From Lewinellaceae bacterium (GTDB lineage: Bacteria > Bacteroidota > Bacteroidia > Chitinophagales > Saprospiraceae), in contig JADJYW010000001.1 of the NCBI GenBank assembly GCA_016719605.1, positions 1,005,174 through 1,069,173 on the forward strand: a stretch of 64,000 bases of DNA, read 5' to 3'. Of the stretch, positions 9,117-17,724 are shown piece after piece. Both the position numbers and the translations under genes were made by a program. How positions within the stretch are numbered: the stretch's first letter is position 1; each line of letters opens with the position of its first letter. The notes beneath the pieces are model-generated. The model saw only the letters and a program-made list of their open reading frames with translations, was not told the DNA's origin and did no database searches.

Positions 9117-9647
9117 ATGACTAAAAAGCGTGCGAAAAAACCTGTCCCCCCAAGTCGGGAAAAAACCGAGCCGAACCAGTACGACAAAGTTTTCAAGGAA
9201 GCGCTGCGGGCTGCTTTGCCGGCCTTGCTGACAGAAATTCTTGATATGCCTGCCGGGACGTTTGAGCCGGTGCATATTGAGTTTCAGCGCACGCTGGAGC
9301 GGAAGACCGATTTTGCAGGCCGCTTGTGCGTGGAGGGACGCCGCGACACCATCGTACAGCTGGAGGCGCAAACCCTGAACGATCCGCGCATGGCCCATCG
9401 GCTGCACTTGTATGCGAGCCTGATCCTGCACCAGTACCCGATTGCGAAATTGAACAAGTGGTGCTATTTTTGGGCCGGGAACGACCGACCATGCCGACGC
9501 GCCTGCAACGTAAGGATTTCGACTTTCGTTTTCGGCTCGTGTGGATCAAGGAAATACCCTATCAGGAGTTTCTGCGAACAGGCAAGCCGGAACTGGTGCT
9601 GCTGGGGATACTCGGCGACTATGGCGATGTGGCGCCGGAAACCGTGA
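9117..9647 (+). CDS. Rpn-type PD-(D/E)XK nuclease / putative transposase, N-terminal frame
   Basis: First half of a gene split by a frameshift; the second half is the reading frame at 9326-10063. The start MTKKRAKKPVPPSREKTEPN was chosen because the 19 residues upstream are not family-like. The nuclease core is visible: YDKVFKEALRAALPALLTEIL, then VHIEFQRTLERKTDFAGRL, then the catalytic strand DTIVQLEAQTLNDPRMAHRLHLYASLIL with its E-x-Q. Family-like sequence stops near codon AAA at 9447-9449, after HQYPIAK. Restoring one A there gives IEQVVLFLGRERP in phase with the second frame. The residues from about 9450 to the stop at 9647 are out-of-frame noise. Members of this family act on DNA and promote recombination, and are often mobile. 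Confidence 0.7.
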   Translation: MTKKRAKKPVPPSREKTEPNQYDKVFKEALRAALPALLTEILDMPAGTFEPVHIEFQRTLERKTDFAGRLCVEGRRDTIVQLEAQTLNDPRMAHRLHLYASLILHQYPIAKLNKWCYFWAGNDRPCRRACNVRISTFVFGSCGSRKYPIRSFCEQASRNWCCWGYSATMAMWRRKP

Positions 9648-10063
9648 TGGTCGAGATCGTGCATGAACTGCGCCGCCTGGCTCCCAAAGGCTCCGAACGC
9701 GAGCTGCGCTTGCAACAATTGCACATATTGTCAAACCTGCACGACCTGCAACTAATATTTCAACATATCATGCAAAACATTTCAGAAGTTATTGACGAAC
9801 GTAAAGACCCCTATTTCCAACGTGGAGAGCAAATAGGGTTCGAAAAAGGTATCGAAAAGGGTATTGAAAAAGGTATCGAAAAAGGTATCGAAAAGGGTAT
9901 CGAAAAAGGTATCGAAAAGGGTATCGAAAAAGGTATCACCGATGCGGTAGAAAAGATACTGCTTCGGTTTCCGCATTTCAGCGATGCGGAAGTGGCTGAT
10001 ATTTTCCAGTTGCCTGTGGAGCGTGTCTCCGCCATCCGAAAGGGCTTGGCAGCGAGAGAATAG
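9326..10063 (+). CDS. Rpn-type nuclease / putative transposase, C-terminal frame
   Basis: Second half of the nuclease gene. Genuine sequence begins near 9450 with EIEQVVLFLGRERPTMPTRL and continues through FDFRFRLVWIKEIPYQEFL, ELVLLGILGDYG and a helical RELRLQQLHILSNLHDLQLIFQHIM. A charged repeat of GIEK units follows, then a helical tail ending VSAIRKGLAARE. The residues before about 9450 in this frame are spurious. The restored protein would have about 315 residues, the normal size for the family. The C-terminal KGIEKGIEKG tract is characteristic of these proteins. The gene ends 29 bp before the histidine kinase start, but nothing suggests a shared function. Confidence 0.7.
   Translation: MRGGTPRHHRTAGGANPERSAHGPSAALVCEPDPAPVPDCEIEQVVLFLGRERPTMPTRLQRKDFDFRFRLVWIKEIPYQEFLRTGKPELVLLGILGDYGDVAPETVMVEIVHELRRLAPKGSERELRLQQLHILSNLHDLQLIFQHIMQNISEVIDERKDPYFQRGEQIGFEKGIEKGIEKGIEKGIEKGIEKGIEKGIEKGITDAVEKILLRFPHFSDAEVADIFQLPVERVSAIRKGLAARE
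9840..9936 (+). repeat. 12-bp in-frame tandem repeat encoding GIEK
   Basis: About eight copies of a 12-bp unit of the form GGTATCGAAAAA, with A/G variation at the last lysine codon that gives a partial 24-bp higher-order period. Because 12 is a multiple of 3, unit gain or loss changes only the length of the charged helical linker. Confidence 0.9.
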
Positions 10064-10092
10064 CAAAAAATTGCAACCCGTCCCGCTACCGC

Positions 10093-13000
10093 ATGAAATC
10101 CATACGAACCCTCCTTTGCGTGTTGTTGCCCGCCACGCTGCTGTCCGCCCAGCAACCCCTGCGCTTCGCGCCCGCGTTCCGCAACTACACCACCGACCAC
10201 GGCTTGCCAAACAACTGGGTATATGACATCTATCAGGACCACACCGGCTACCTCTGGATCGCCACCGACCACGGCGTGTGCCGCTTCGACGGCTATACCT
10301 TCAAACAGTTTCCCGATACCCTGAACACCAACCTGACCTCCGTCCTCACCGGCGCCATGGCCGAAGACAGCCTCGGGCGCATCTGGTATGTGGATTTTCA
10401 GTCCCGGGTGTTTTACATCGAAAACGATACGATTCGCCCATATCCCTACAACCACATCATTGCGCAGCAAAAAGGCGCGACGGATATTTTTCACGCGCTG
10501 TATGTGGCCGGCGCCGGCTCGGAACTCTGGTTGGTCGCCCGCGCCAACGGCGGGGTGCTGCACCTGTGGGGGAACGGACAATACGACCGAATTCCGCTAC
10601 CAAGACAGAGAGAAATACTGGTTTTTGAAAAAAACGGAAAAAGCCAGTATGCTTTAAATAATAGAGGAAATGCCTTTCCCGCACAAATAACCGTACGCCA
10701 ACACTCCGACGGCAAAAGCGATTCGCTGGTACTGCCGTACCCGCCCGAAAACAGGCTGCTCGGTGGCTACTGGGTGAAAAAACTGCACAACGGCCGGTAT
10801 ATTCTATATATAGCCGGCCAACTGTACCTGCTGCAACACCAGACCATACTTTGGATGCGCCCCGGCGACACGCACCCCCTGAGCCTGCTCGAAGAACCGG
10901 ACGGGTCGCTGCTGGTTGGGTACCTGCAGGACGGTCTGGTGCGGTACCGTTCGCTCGACGACCTGCGGGCCAATCGGAAGGAAAGCCACTGGCTGCAAGG
11001 GCTGACCGTATCGCAGGTGCTGCGCGACCGCGAAGGCGGCTACTGGATCGGCACCCAGCAGGAAGGCGTTTTTTACAGCCCCGGGTTGAACAGCGCCGGC
11101 ACGGCCCAAATCCCCTTGTTCGAGGGGCGAACCATAAAAGCCGTTACCTCCAATGGCGCCGGTGGGTTGTTTGTCGGAACCGAGGATGCGCACGTTGCGG
11201 AAATTGATCTGTCGCACCCCGAAAGGCCGACCTGGAAACAACTGCCGCATTCGGGCAGCCTTTTTTTAAACAGCCTGCACTACGATGCCCCCGGCCGGAC
11301 GCTTGCCCTCGCCGGCAATCCCGCGGCTTTTTATGTGTCGGGGCATTGGAAAACATACAGCTACACCATAAACGGTTTTGGCCAATCAAGGCTGTTGTCC
11401 AGCAACCGGCTTTCCCCCACCGGCAAACCAGGCCAATGGCTTTCCGCCTCTCCCGGACAATTGACCCGCTTTTCATTGGACAAACCCAATGTGTGGGTGG
11501 ATTTGACCAACAGCACCTACCAGACCATCATCCGGTTTCGCAGCGTCTTCTCGGCCCCCGACGGCCGGGTTTGGGCATCCCGCAACGAAGGCTTGTTCGA
11601 GTGGAAAGGCGGCAGCACCCTCGTCCGCCCGGACGTGGAGCACCCGGCATTCCTGCAGCCGTTTATAGGCATGGACGTGTTGCCCGACGGCAGCCTCGTT
11701 TTCGGCCCAAAGGGCCACGGCGTCGTCCTCTGGAAACTCGGCGAAAACGCAGTGACGGAAATCAAACAGGCAGACGGCCTGCTCTCCAACAAAGTGTACG
11801 CCGTGCATGTAGCGCCCAACGGGGTCATCTGGGCGGGCACGCACAGCGGACTGAACCGCCTCACACCCGTCGGGCCGCGCCGCTACCGGGTGGACAACTT
11901 TACCGTCAAACACGGCCTGCCTTCCAACACCGTGAACGACGTGCGCACCACGCCCGACGGCTCGGTGTGGGTGGCTACGGCGAAGGGTTTATTCCGGTTT
12001 CGGGAAAAACCCGGCGAAGCGCCGATTCCCGCGCCGCTGTTTGAGCAGGTGACCGTCCATGGTGTGGCGTATGCCGCCGCTACGCTGCACACCCTCCCGC
12101 ACGACAGCGCCGATCTTGTCGTCAAATTTCTTTCCCTGCACTTTCGCAGCGGCGGCGACATCCCCTACCGCTTCCGTTTGCTGCAAGCCGGCGGCGACTC
12201 GGCCTGGACCCACACCCACAGCCAAACGGTGAATTTTTCCAGTCTGGCCCCCGGAGCGTACCGGTTTCAGACGCAAGCCCAAAACGAGGAAGGGCGCTGG
12301 AGCGCGGTATCCACCCTGACTTTTACCATTCGTCCGCCGTGGTGGGCCACCTGGTGGGCGCGCGTGGCAGGCGCCACAGCCTTGGGCGCACTCGCGTTCG
12401 CCGGCTACCGCTACCGCATCGGGGAAATTCAGAAAGCAAGCAAGTTGCGGGAAGAACTGTACCGCCTGGAGCAGTCAGCCCTGCAGGCTCAGATGAATCC
12501 GCACTTTATTTTCAACTGCCTCAATTCGATTCAGCATTTCATCCTGAAAAACGAAACCGATGCAGCGGTACTGTACTTGGCCCGGTTTGCCAAACTCGTG
12601 CGCACGGCCCTGAATGCCTCGGTGAACGGAACCGTCACGCTCGCCGAAGAAGTCGCTATGCTCGACAACTACTTAGCCCTCGAACAGATGCGTTTTCAGA
12701 AAACCTTCGATTACACCATCGCCGTAGACGACGCCCTCGACGGCCGGCACACCCTGCTGCCTCCCCTGCTCGTGCAGCCTTTCGTGGAAAACGCTGTGCT
12801 GCACGGCATGAAAGCAATAAAAAAAGACGGCCACATCGGAGTAACATTCCGGCAGGCAGATGGATACCTGTGCGTAACCATTCAGGACAACGGGCCTGGT
12901 TTGCCTAAGGAACAACTCGAAACCGAAGGAAAAATCTCCCTCGGCGGGCAAATTACCCAACGCCGCCTGGAACTGCTCCGGCAAGGATACTCCGGACAAG

Positions 13001-13119
13001 CCGCCCATACCGTGGTGTATGGGCAACCGGAAAACGGCACCGGCACCGTGGTCACGCTCCGTATCCCGCCAACTCCAAACTCCAAACTCAAAACTCAAAA
13101 CTCAAAACTGACAACATGA
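10093..13119 (+). CDS. Hybrid-type sensor: two-component propeller histidine kinase (LytS-like kinase core)
   Basis: A membrane sensor kinase of 1,008 residues. A signal peptide (MKSIRTLLCVLLPATLLSA) exports the sensor half. Residues about 25-650 are two-component regulator propeller repeats, such as GLPNNWVYDIYQDHTGYLWI and, near the end, GLPSNTVNDVRTTPDGSVWV. A Y_Y_Y domain (LAPGAYRFQTQAQNEEGRW) and one membrane segment (WWARVAGATALGALAFAGY) follow. The cytosolic kinase is of the His_kinase (PF06580) type: phospho-acceptor His803 in LQAQMNPHFIFNCLNSIQ, then the N box PLLVQPFVENAVLHG and the G box DNGPGLP. The final residues are encoded by a heptamer repeat. The stop overlaps the start of the LytTR regulator, its obvious partner. 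Confidence 0.93.
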   Translation: MKSIRTLLCVLLPATLLSAQQPLRFAPAFRNYTTDHGLPNNWVYDIYQDHTGYLWIATDHGVCRFDGYTFKQFPDTLNTNLTSVLTGAMAEDSLGRIWYVDFQSRVFYIENDTIRPYPYNHIIAQQKGATDIFHALYVAGAGSELWLVARANGGVLHLWGNGQYDRIPLPRQREILVFEKNGKSQYALNNRGNAFPAQITVRQHSDGKSDSLVLPYPPENRLLGGYWVKKLHNGRYILYIAGQLYLLQHQTILWMRPGDTHPLSLLEEPDGSLLVGYLQDGLVRYRSLDDLRANRKESHWLQGLTVSQVLRDREGGYWIGTQQEGVFYSPGLNSAGTAQIPLFEGRTIKAVTSNGAGGLFVGTEDAHVAEIDLSHPERPTWKQLPHSGSLFLNSLHYDAPGRTLALAGNPAAFYVSGHWKTYSYTINGFGQSRLLSSNRLSPTGKPGQWLSASPGQLTRFSLDKPNVWVDLTNSTYQTIIRFRSVFSAPDGRVWASRNEGLFEWKGGSTLVRPDVEHPAFLQPFIGMDVLPDGSLVFGPKGHGVVLWKLGENAVTEIKQADGLLSNKVYAVHVAPNGVIWAGTHSGLNRLTPVGPRRYRVDNFTVKHGLPSNTVNDVRTTPDGSVWVATAKGLFRFREKPGEAPIPAPLFEQVTVHGVAYAAATLHTLPHDSADLVVKFLSLHFRSGGDIPYRFRLLQAGGDSAWTHTHSQTVNFSSLAPGAYRFQTQAQNEEGRWSAVSTLTFTIRPPWWATWWARVAGATALGALAFAGYRYRIGEIQKASKLREELYRLEQSALQAQMNPHFIFNCLNSIQHFILKNETDAAVLYLARFAKLVRTALNASVNGTVTLAEEVAMLDNYLALEQMRFQKTFDYTIAVDDALDGRHTLLPPLLVQPFVENAVLHGMKAIKKDGHIGVTFRQADGYLCVTIQDNGPGLPKEQLETEGKISLGGQITQRRLELLRQGYSGQAAHTVVYGQPENGTGTVVTLRIPPTPNSKLKTQNSKLTT
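13071..13112 (+). repeat. Heptamer tract AACTCAA x6 at the end of the kinase gene
   Basis: The units AACTCCA, AACTCCA, AACTCAA, AACTCAA, AACTCAA and AACTGAC encode the last residues of the kinase (NSKLKTQNSKLTT) and end 3 bp before the start codon of the response regulator. Because 7 is not a multiple of 3, gain or loss of a unit would shift the kinase frame and move its stop away from the regulator start. Confidence 0.9.
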
Positions 13120-13838
13120 CTGCTTTGATTATTGACGACGAACCCGACGCCCGCGGCGTTTTGAGCCGCCTGCTGGAGCGTTTTTGCCCGCACATCACCG
13201 TATGTGCTGAAGCCGATTCGGTGACCAACGGCTTAGCTGCTATCCAGCAGCACCGGCCGGCAGTAGTTTTTCTCGATGTGGACCTCCGCGAGGGCAACGG
13301 TTTCGACATCCTCGACGCGTACCCGCGCCCCGATTTCAAAGTGGTGTTTATCACAGCCCACAACGATTTTGCCCTCCAGGCGTACAAGTACCGGGCTTTT
13401 CATTACCTGCTCAAGCCCATTGACCTGCAAGACCTGATCGCTGTGACCAACGAACTGGAGGCCACAAACGGTTTGGAGGATGCCATGCTCCGCGACATGC
13501 CGAAAAGCACTACCAATGGAAAAATCATACTGCCTACGCTGCAAGGTTTGGCGGTTATTTCCCCGAACGAAATTAGTTATGTGTTCTCCGACGACGGCTA
13601 TGCCTCGGTGGTGCTGGAATCGGGCGAAAAAATTTTTGTGAGCCGCACACTTCGGGAAATTATGGATGTACTACCGGAAGCCGCATTTTTTCGCCCCCAC
13701 CAGTCTTACCTCGTCCGGTTAGATGCTGTTTGCAAGGTGCACAAAGGGGACGGACTGGTACTGGTGTTGCGCGACAAAACCCCTATCCCGGTTTCGCGCC
13801 GAAACCGGGAGGAGGTACTGCGGGCACTGGGACTATAG
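13116..13838 (+). CDS. LytTR family response regulator
   Basis: A cytosolic regulator of 240 residues, translationally coupled to the kinase by an ATGA overlap. The receiver domain has the acidic pair in IIDDE, phospho-acceptor Asp54 in VVFLDVDL, Thr80 in VFITAHND and Lys100 in YLLKPID, all the residues needed for phosphotransfer. The C-terminal LytTR DNA-binding domain (about residues 135-240) shows the family pattern: GLAVISPNEISYVFSDDGY, then FVSRTLREIMDVLP, FFRPHQSYLV and VSRRNREEVLRAL. LytTR proteins bind pairs of 9-bp direct repeats about 21 bp apart. Such ladders stand upstream of three surface-protein genes in this window, the nearest 1.5 kb away, so those genes are plausible targets (inference). 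Confidence 0.95.
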   Translation: MTALIIDDEPDARGVLSRLLERFCPHITVCAEADSVTNGLAAIQQHRPAVVFLDVDLREGNGFDILDAYPRPDFKVVFITAHNDFALQAYKYRAFHYLLKPIDLQDLIAVTNELEATNGLEDAMLRDMPKSTTNGKIILPTLQGLAVISPNEISYVFSDDGYASVVLESGEKIFVSRTLREIMDVLPEAAFFRPHQSYLVRLDAVCKVHKGDGLVLVLRDKTPIPVSRRNREEVLRALGL

Positions 13839-13934
13839 ATCAAGCTAACATCCCATCAGAAAGTAAGGGTTTCCCGCGTAGTGTTTTCATATCCGCTATA
13901 CGCAAGGCTGCAAGGTGTTTGCTCCAGACAGGGG

Positions 13935-15119
13935 TTAAAAGATACTCCCCCCCCAAACAAAATCGGCAAAGCCGGATGCTGCCGGGTAGCGGCCTACGAG
14001 TCGGCAACTTTGAATGCCGATATTTCCCGCATTGTGACGCAAACTGTTCAGGTGTTGTGGCGTTGGTGTTTCCTTTACTTCGTACGCCGTTTGCCCGTCA
14101 AGCACAAAATCAATTTCAAGGCTCCTGGATTTTTCAAAATAGTTCAACTCGCCAAGCCGGGCAAGCTGGTTCGCAACTGCGTTCTCGAACACTTGCCCGC
14201 CGGAGAGGCCCTTGCCTAATTTGTTCAGAATGCCCGTGTCGGTGAAATAGACCTTGGGTTGACTGGTCAGTTCTTTATCAATGCCTTTGGCCAAGGGCCT
14301 GACCAACCGAATGAAATAGGTATGCTCCAGCAAGGAAAGGTAATCTTTGACTTTGTGCCGATTCAGTCCGATGATGTTGGCGATCTTGCTGAAATCTACC
14401 TTGTTACCGGAGCGGGCAGCCAGCAGCAGCATGAGTTTGTAGAGCGAATCTGTCATTTCAAAGTCGGAGAGCAATTTGATGTCCAGTTCGATGTAGGAGT
14501 TGATGATGTCGGAAAGGTAATCTTCCCGGTCTTGATTATTTTCGGCAGACACCACCTCCGGGAAACCTCCATATCGGATGTATGCTTCATAGTGCCCGGC
14601 GTAGAGGTCGTAGTATGTCCGTAAAAAAGGTTTGCCTTTTTCAAGTTCGACTTGCGGGAGATAAGCGCCTTTAAACTCAAGGAATTCCCGGAAGTCGAGC
14701 GGCCACATCTCAAAAATTTTTTTTCGCCCGGCAAGGCTTTCGGCAAAATGGTTCTTGATGTAGAACGAACTGGAGCCTGATACGATAAACTTCACGTCGT
14801 AGGTGTCGTATAGGCTTTTGACGACGCTCGGCAAGTTTTTTACTAATTGAATCTCGTCCAGAGCAATGACGGCAGGCCTTGAAAAGTCAATGCCCAACTG
14901 CACCAGCCCCCGTTCAATATCGGCGTATGACGGCTGGTTGAACAAGTGGCGGTATTCGATGCGCTCCAGGTCAAGGTAACATTTGTTCTGGTGTTCGATT
15001 TTGCCGAGCAGGTACTTGATGGCGGTGGTCTTACCCACGCGCCTCATACCTGTTATGACGGTTGCCTGTTTTTTGGGCAAGTGCGCTTCAAGTGCCTCAA
15101 ATGTCTGCCGTTGATACAT
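13935..15119 (-). CDS. AAA_14 / DUF4143 family ATPase
   Basis: A cytosolic protein of 394 residues. The start at 15119 (MYQRQTFEALEAHLPKKQ) precedes the P-loop directly, as in homologues; the longer ORF upstream is spacer. The Walker A motif is GMRRVGKT (residues 24-31), the Walker B PAVIALDEIQ, and a sensor-like KFIVSGSSSFYIKN follows. The C-terminal DUF4143 domain shows YGGFPEV, then a winged-helix-like region, KVYFTDTGILN and a nuclease-like end with FENAVANQL and DFVLDGQTAYEVKET. Such proteins are common in mobile or defence-linked settings, but their role is not established. An eight-G run encodes the W-G-G-S of the last residues. Confidence 0.9.
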   Translation of the reverse strand: MYQRQTFEALEAHLPKKQATVITGMRRVGKTTAIKYLLGKIEHQNKCYLDLERIEYRHLFNQPSYADIERGLVQLGIDFSRPAVIALDEIQLVKNLPSVVKSLYDTYDVKFIVSGSSSFYIKNHFAESLAGRKKIFEMWPLDFREFLEFKGAYLPQVELEKGKPFLRTYYDLYAGHYEAYIRYGGFPEVVSAENNQDREDYLSDIINSYIELDIKLLSDFEMTDSLYKLMLLLAARSGNKVDFSKIANIIGLNRHKVKDYLSLLEHTYFIRLVRPLAKGIDKELTSQPKVYFTDTGILNKLGKGLSGGQVFENAVANQLARLGELNYFEKSRSLEIDFVLDGQTAYEVKETPTPQHLNSLRHNAGNIGIQSCRLVGRYPAASGFADFVWGGSIF

Positions 15120-15239
15120 AGATTCGGATTTTGTGTACAAATGTGCGACAAATAATCTGGAAAGCCGGATGCCTTTTTTGCAATAATGCAGATTGTTGGT
15201 TGCGCCATGTCCGCTACATCCGGTTCCTGCGAGGGTCAA

Positions 15240-15341
15240 CCCCAACCCCAACCCCTAAAGGGGAGTTGATCGCGGGGTAATTGAAAAGAGTCTGGCCATT
15301 TTACCCCAACCCCAACTCCCCTTTAGGGGTTGGGGTTGGGG
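15240..15341. repeat. 29-bp perfect inverted repeat
   Basis: Arms at 15240-15268 and 15313-15341 are exact reverse complements (CCCCAACCCC..., containing CCCCTAAAGGGG) separated by 44 bp. Each arm also contains its own small palindrome. The element lies in the 445-bp spacer 15120-15564 between the ATPase gene and the first giant gene. Similar palindromes are scattered between genes in Bacteroidota; it looks like a REP- or MITE-like element. Confidence 0.85.
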
Positions 15342-15359
15342 GCCAGGGCTGGGGTTTTG

Positions 15360-15459
15360 CCGAATCCCGGAAATCCCCAACCGAATACCCGAAAATCCTT
15401 GCCGAATCCCGGAAATATCCCCGGCATATTGGCAAAAGTTGCATCTTGCTGCGGCAAAA
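15360..15459. promoter_or_regulatory. Phased operator ladder 1 (five 9-bp sites)
   Basis: CCCGGAAAT at 15366, CCCGAAAAT at 15388, CCCGGAAAT at 15408, TTGGCAAAA at 15429 and GCGGCAAAA at 15451 start 22, 20, 21 and 22 bp apart, about two helical turns. The first three sites sit in longer copies that begin CCGAAT exactly every 21 bp (15360, 15381, 15402). The ladder ends 105 bp before the start of the giant gene at 15565. It aligns without gaps to ladder 2 at 27916 (76 of 100 bases identical by hand count). The architecture fits LytTR-type regulators. Confidence 0.65.
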
Positions 15460-15564
15460 ACTCCAGCCTCCCGGGTAACAAACCCCGACCCCGGCGGATA
15501 TACCCCGTACCACGCTTCCCTTTTGCTTTAATCCATTTGTTAACTCGGTTAATCATCGTCTCTC

Positions 15565-17724
15565 ATGAAAAGTCTGTACACCTCCCGGGCAGCCGCCCGG
15601 CGCATGGCCATCGTATTCGTATGCGCCTTCCAACTCATCACAACCCTTTCCGCCGACAACTACTACTGGGTGAACGGCTCCGGAGACTGGAGCCAGTTCG
15701 CGACCCACTGGGCCAAAATCCCCAACCCGACCCTGCCGGCACACTACCACGCCAACGTACCCACCGCGGACGACGACGTGTACTTCGGCGACACAAATGC
15801 GGGCACGGCCTACACCCTGAACGTGGACGCCGGCAGCACCGTGCCGAAGTGTAGGAATATGGACTGGACGGGCGTGCCCTTAGGCACAGTGTGGGGCGGC
15901 GGTGGCGGCCGGATGGATATTTACGGCTCGCTGAAGATGCATGCGAACATGAGCATGACCTTCAACAACGAGATCCATTTTATCTCGAATGATGCCACCA
16001 CGAAGGAGATTTGGAGTAAGACGGTGCATTTCTCCGGTCAGGTTTTTTTTGAAGGGACTGACGGCGGGTGGCAGTTGATGGATGAGTTTTATGTGGAGGG
16101 GAATTTAGATCACAGAGGAGGTTTGCTGGAGACGAATGGGCATAAAGTCACCATTGCTGGTAGTTTTTTGGGCAATTATTACGCAGGCAGTGGGCAGTTG
16201 CACTTGGGCAGTTCAGAGTTTATCATGTCAGGAGGCCCCGCTTTTTTCAGATATTCAGCCGCCCAATTTAATGCAGGCACTTCTTATATTAAAATGTACG
16301 GCCAAGCCTATTTGGAAGGGCCCACTTATTTTGCTTCCCCTATCCGCTTTTATGACGTAAGTTTCTTTGCCAATATCCCAAGCGGCCAAGGCGGATTCGC
16401 ATGGGGGCATATTGATGGCACCTTGACATTTCACCAGGACGGAGCAATACATTCGTATGGCAACATCGTACCGGAATTGAAAAATGTGATATTCCTGGGC
16501 AACGGCTACATTTACAATGCCAATAACTACCACAACCTGACCCTGACCGCAGGAAAAACGTATACGATCAGTGGGTTCTATCCCACTTGGGGCACCGACC
16601 AAACCATCCTCCCCGGCGGCTCCCTCACCGCCCTCGGCGCGGGCACCTGCTCGCAGTTCATCACCATCAAATCCTGGCAGTACGGCACCCACTTCAACTT
16701 CGTGAACAACTCCGGCGCCCAACAAACCGTGCATTGCGCCATTCTCGAAGACTGCCATGCTACCGGCTCCGATCCGCTTGAAGTCATTGACGGCGTGAAC
16801 CTCGGCAACAACACCGGCTGGATTTTCACCGCTCCCAACCCCGGCCTCGACCTCTACTGGATCGGCGGCGCCGGCGACTGGAACGACCCCGCGCACTGGT
16901 CGGAAACCGACGGCGGGGCGGCGGGGATGTGTATCCCGAACGGCGGGTCGAATGTGTTTTTCACGGCGCTTTCCGGCTTTTCGCCCGGCGATGCGGTGAA
17001 CATGCCGATAGATGCCTACTGCGCAGATATGGACTGGACGGGGGTGACAGGCGAGCCGAAACTGAAATTTAACTTCAATGTCAATCTCCATATCTATGGT
17101 TCGATGACACTTGCCCCGTCCACAGCGATGGGTTTGGAGTACGACAATGACCTCAATTTCGGCAGCAAAATCAGGTTTCGGGGTTCCGGGACGCACACCG
17201 TCACTACGGCAGAACAATTATTAGATCACTACACCATTTTTGAGGGTTCGGGGATGTACAAGTTTGCCGACGCCTTCAATACCAAAGGAAGCATCGTCCA
17301 CCGGAACGGCCAACTGAAGACGATGGGCTTCCCGGTGAACCTGAAAACCTGGGATGTCAATGTCAATATGAATCAGGGGCAGTTTACAAACAACCCGAAC
17401 ACGGAAGTCTGGTTCGGCGACCCCGATCTTGGCGTCAGTTCAACGTTGACGTTTTCGGCGACCTATTACCCCAACTACGGGATATTTTTTGCCAATGACT
17501 ACTCGGCCGCTAAGTTCCACGCCATGAACTCCCACATCATCATCAACGGCGACCCCGGCGGCAGTACGGTTATGACCCGAAACGCCGGTGTGACCCACGA
17601 TTATTGGAGGGTCACGTTTACCTATGGCACCTTCGAGCGCGGCAATGTCCCGCGCACTTGGCCTACCTGTACACCGAGGGCCCGACCACGACCGCCAAAA
17701 TCGCCAAAACCGGCGGCGCACTGA
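15565..17724 (+). CDS. Giant T9SS surface protein 1, N-terminal segment
   Basis: Start of a gene that continues, through several frameshifts, to 27783. The signal peptide MKSLYTSRAAARRMAIVFVC and following hydrophobic stretch end near FQLITTLSA. The exported part holds two copies of a module of about 330-430 residues that begins YYWVNGSGDWSQFATHW (residue about 33) or LYWIGGAGDWNDPAHWS (about 430) and includes PxADDDVYFG and NMDWTGV. Between these are long glycine- and aromatic-rich beta-strand repeats resembling a beta-helix or sandwich. A third copy starts in the next frame. Family-like sequence ends near residue 695, where one C is missing from a C-run (17649-17651); the last residues are out of frame. 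The role is presumably adhesion or matrix formation. Confidence 0.8.
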   Translation: MKSLYTSRAAARRMAIVFVCAFQLITTLSADNYYWVNGSGDWSQFATHWAKIPNPTLPAHYHANVPTADDDVYFGDTNAGTAYTLNVDAGSTVPKCRNMDWTGVPLGTVWGGGGGRMDIYGSLKMHANMSMTFNNEIHFISNDATTKEIWSKTVHFSGQVFFEGTDGGWQLMDEFYVEGNLDHRGGLLETNGHKVTIAGSFLGNYYAGSGQLHLGSSEFIMSGGPAFFRYSAAQFNAGTSYIKMYGQAYLEGPTYFASPIRFYDVSFFANIPSGQGGFAWGHIDGTLTFHQDGAIHSYGNIVPELKNVIFLGNGYIYNANNYHNLTLTAGKTYTISGFYPTWGTDQTILPGGSLTALGAGTCSQFITIKSWQYGTHFNFVNNSGAQQTVHCAILEDCHATGSDPLEVIDGVNLGNNTGWIFTAPNPGLDLYWIGGAGDWNDPAHWSETDGGAAGMCIPNGGSNVFFTALSGFSPGDAVNMPIDAYCADMDWTGVTGEPKLKFNFNVNLHIYGSMTLAPSTAMGLEYDNDLNFGSKIRFRGSGTHTVTTAEQLLDHYTIFEGSGMYKFADAFNTKGSIVHRNGQLKTMGFPVNLKTWDVNVNMNQGQFTNNPNTEVWFGDPDLGVSSTLTFSATYYPNYGIFFANDYSAAKFHAMNSHIIINGDPGGSTVMTRNAGVTHDYWRVTFTYGTFERGNVPRTWPTCTPRARPRPPKSPKPAAH

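Noticed and set aside
9440..9460. Programmed -1 frameshifting in the nuclease gene
   Set aside because: The site G CGA AAT is not an X-XXY-YYZ slippery heptamer and I see no strong downstream structure; a one-base deletion is simpler.
15360..15459. Direct repeats with regular spacing as a CRISPR array
   Set aside because: Repeat cores are only 9-15 bp with 6-12 bp between them and are themselves similar; no cas genes are present. A protein-binding ladder fits better.
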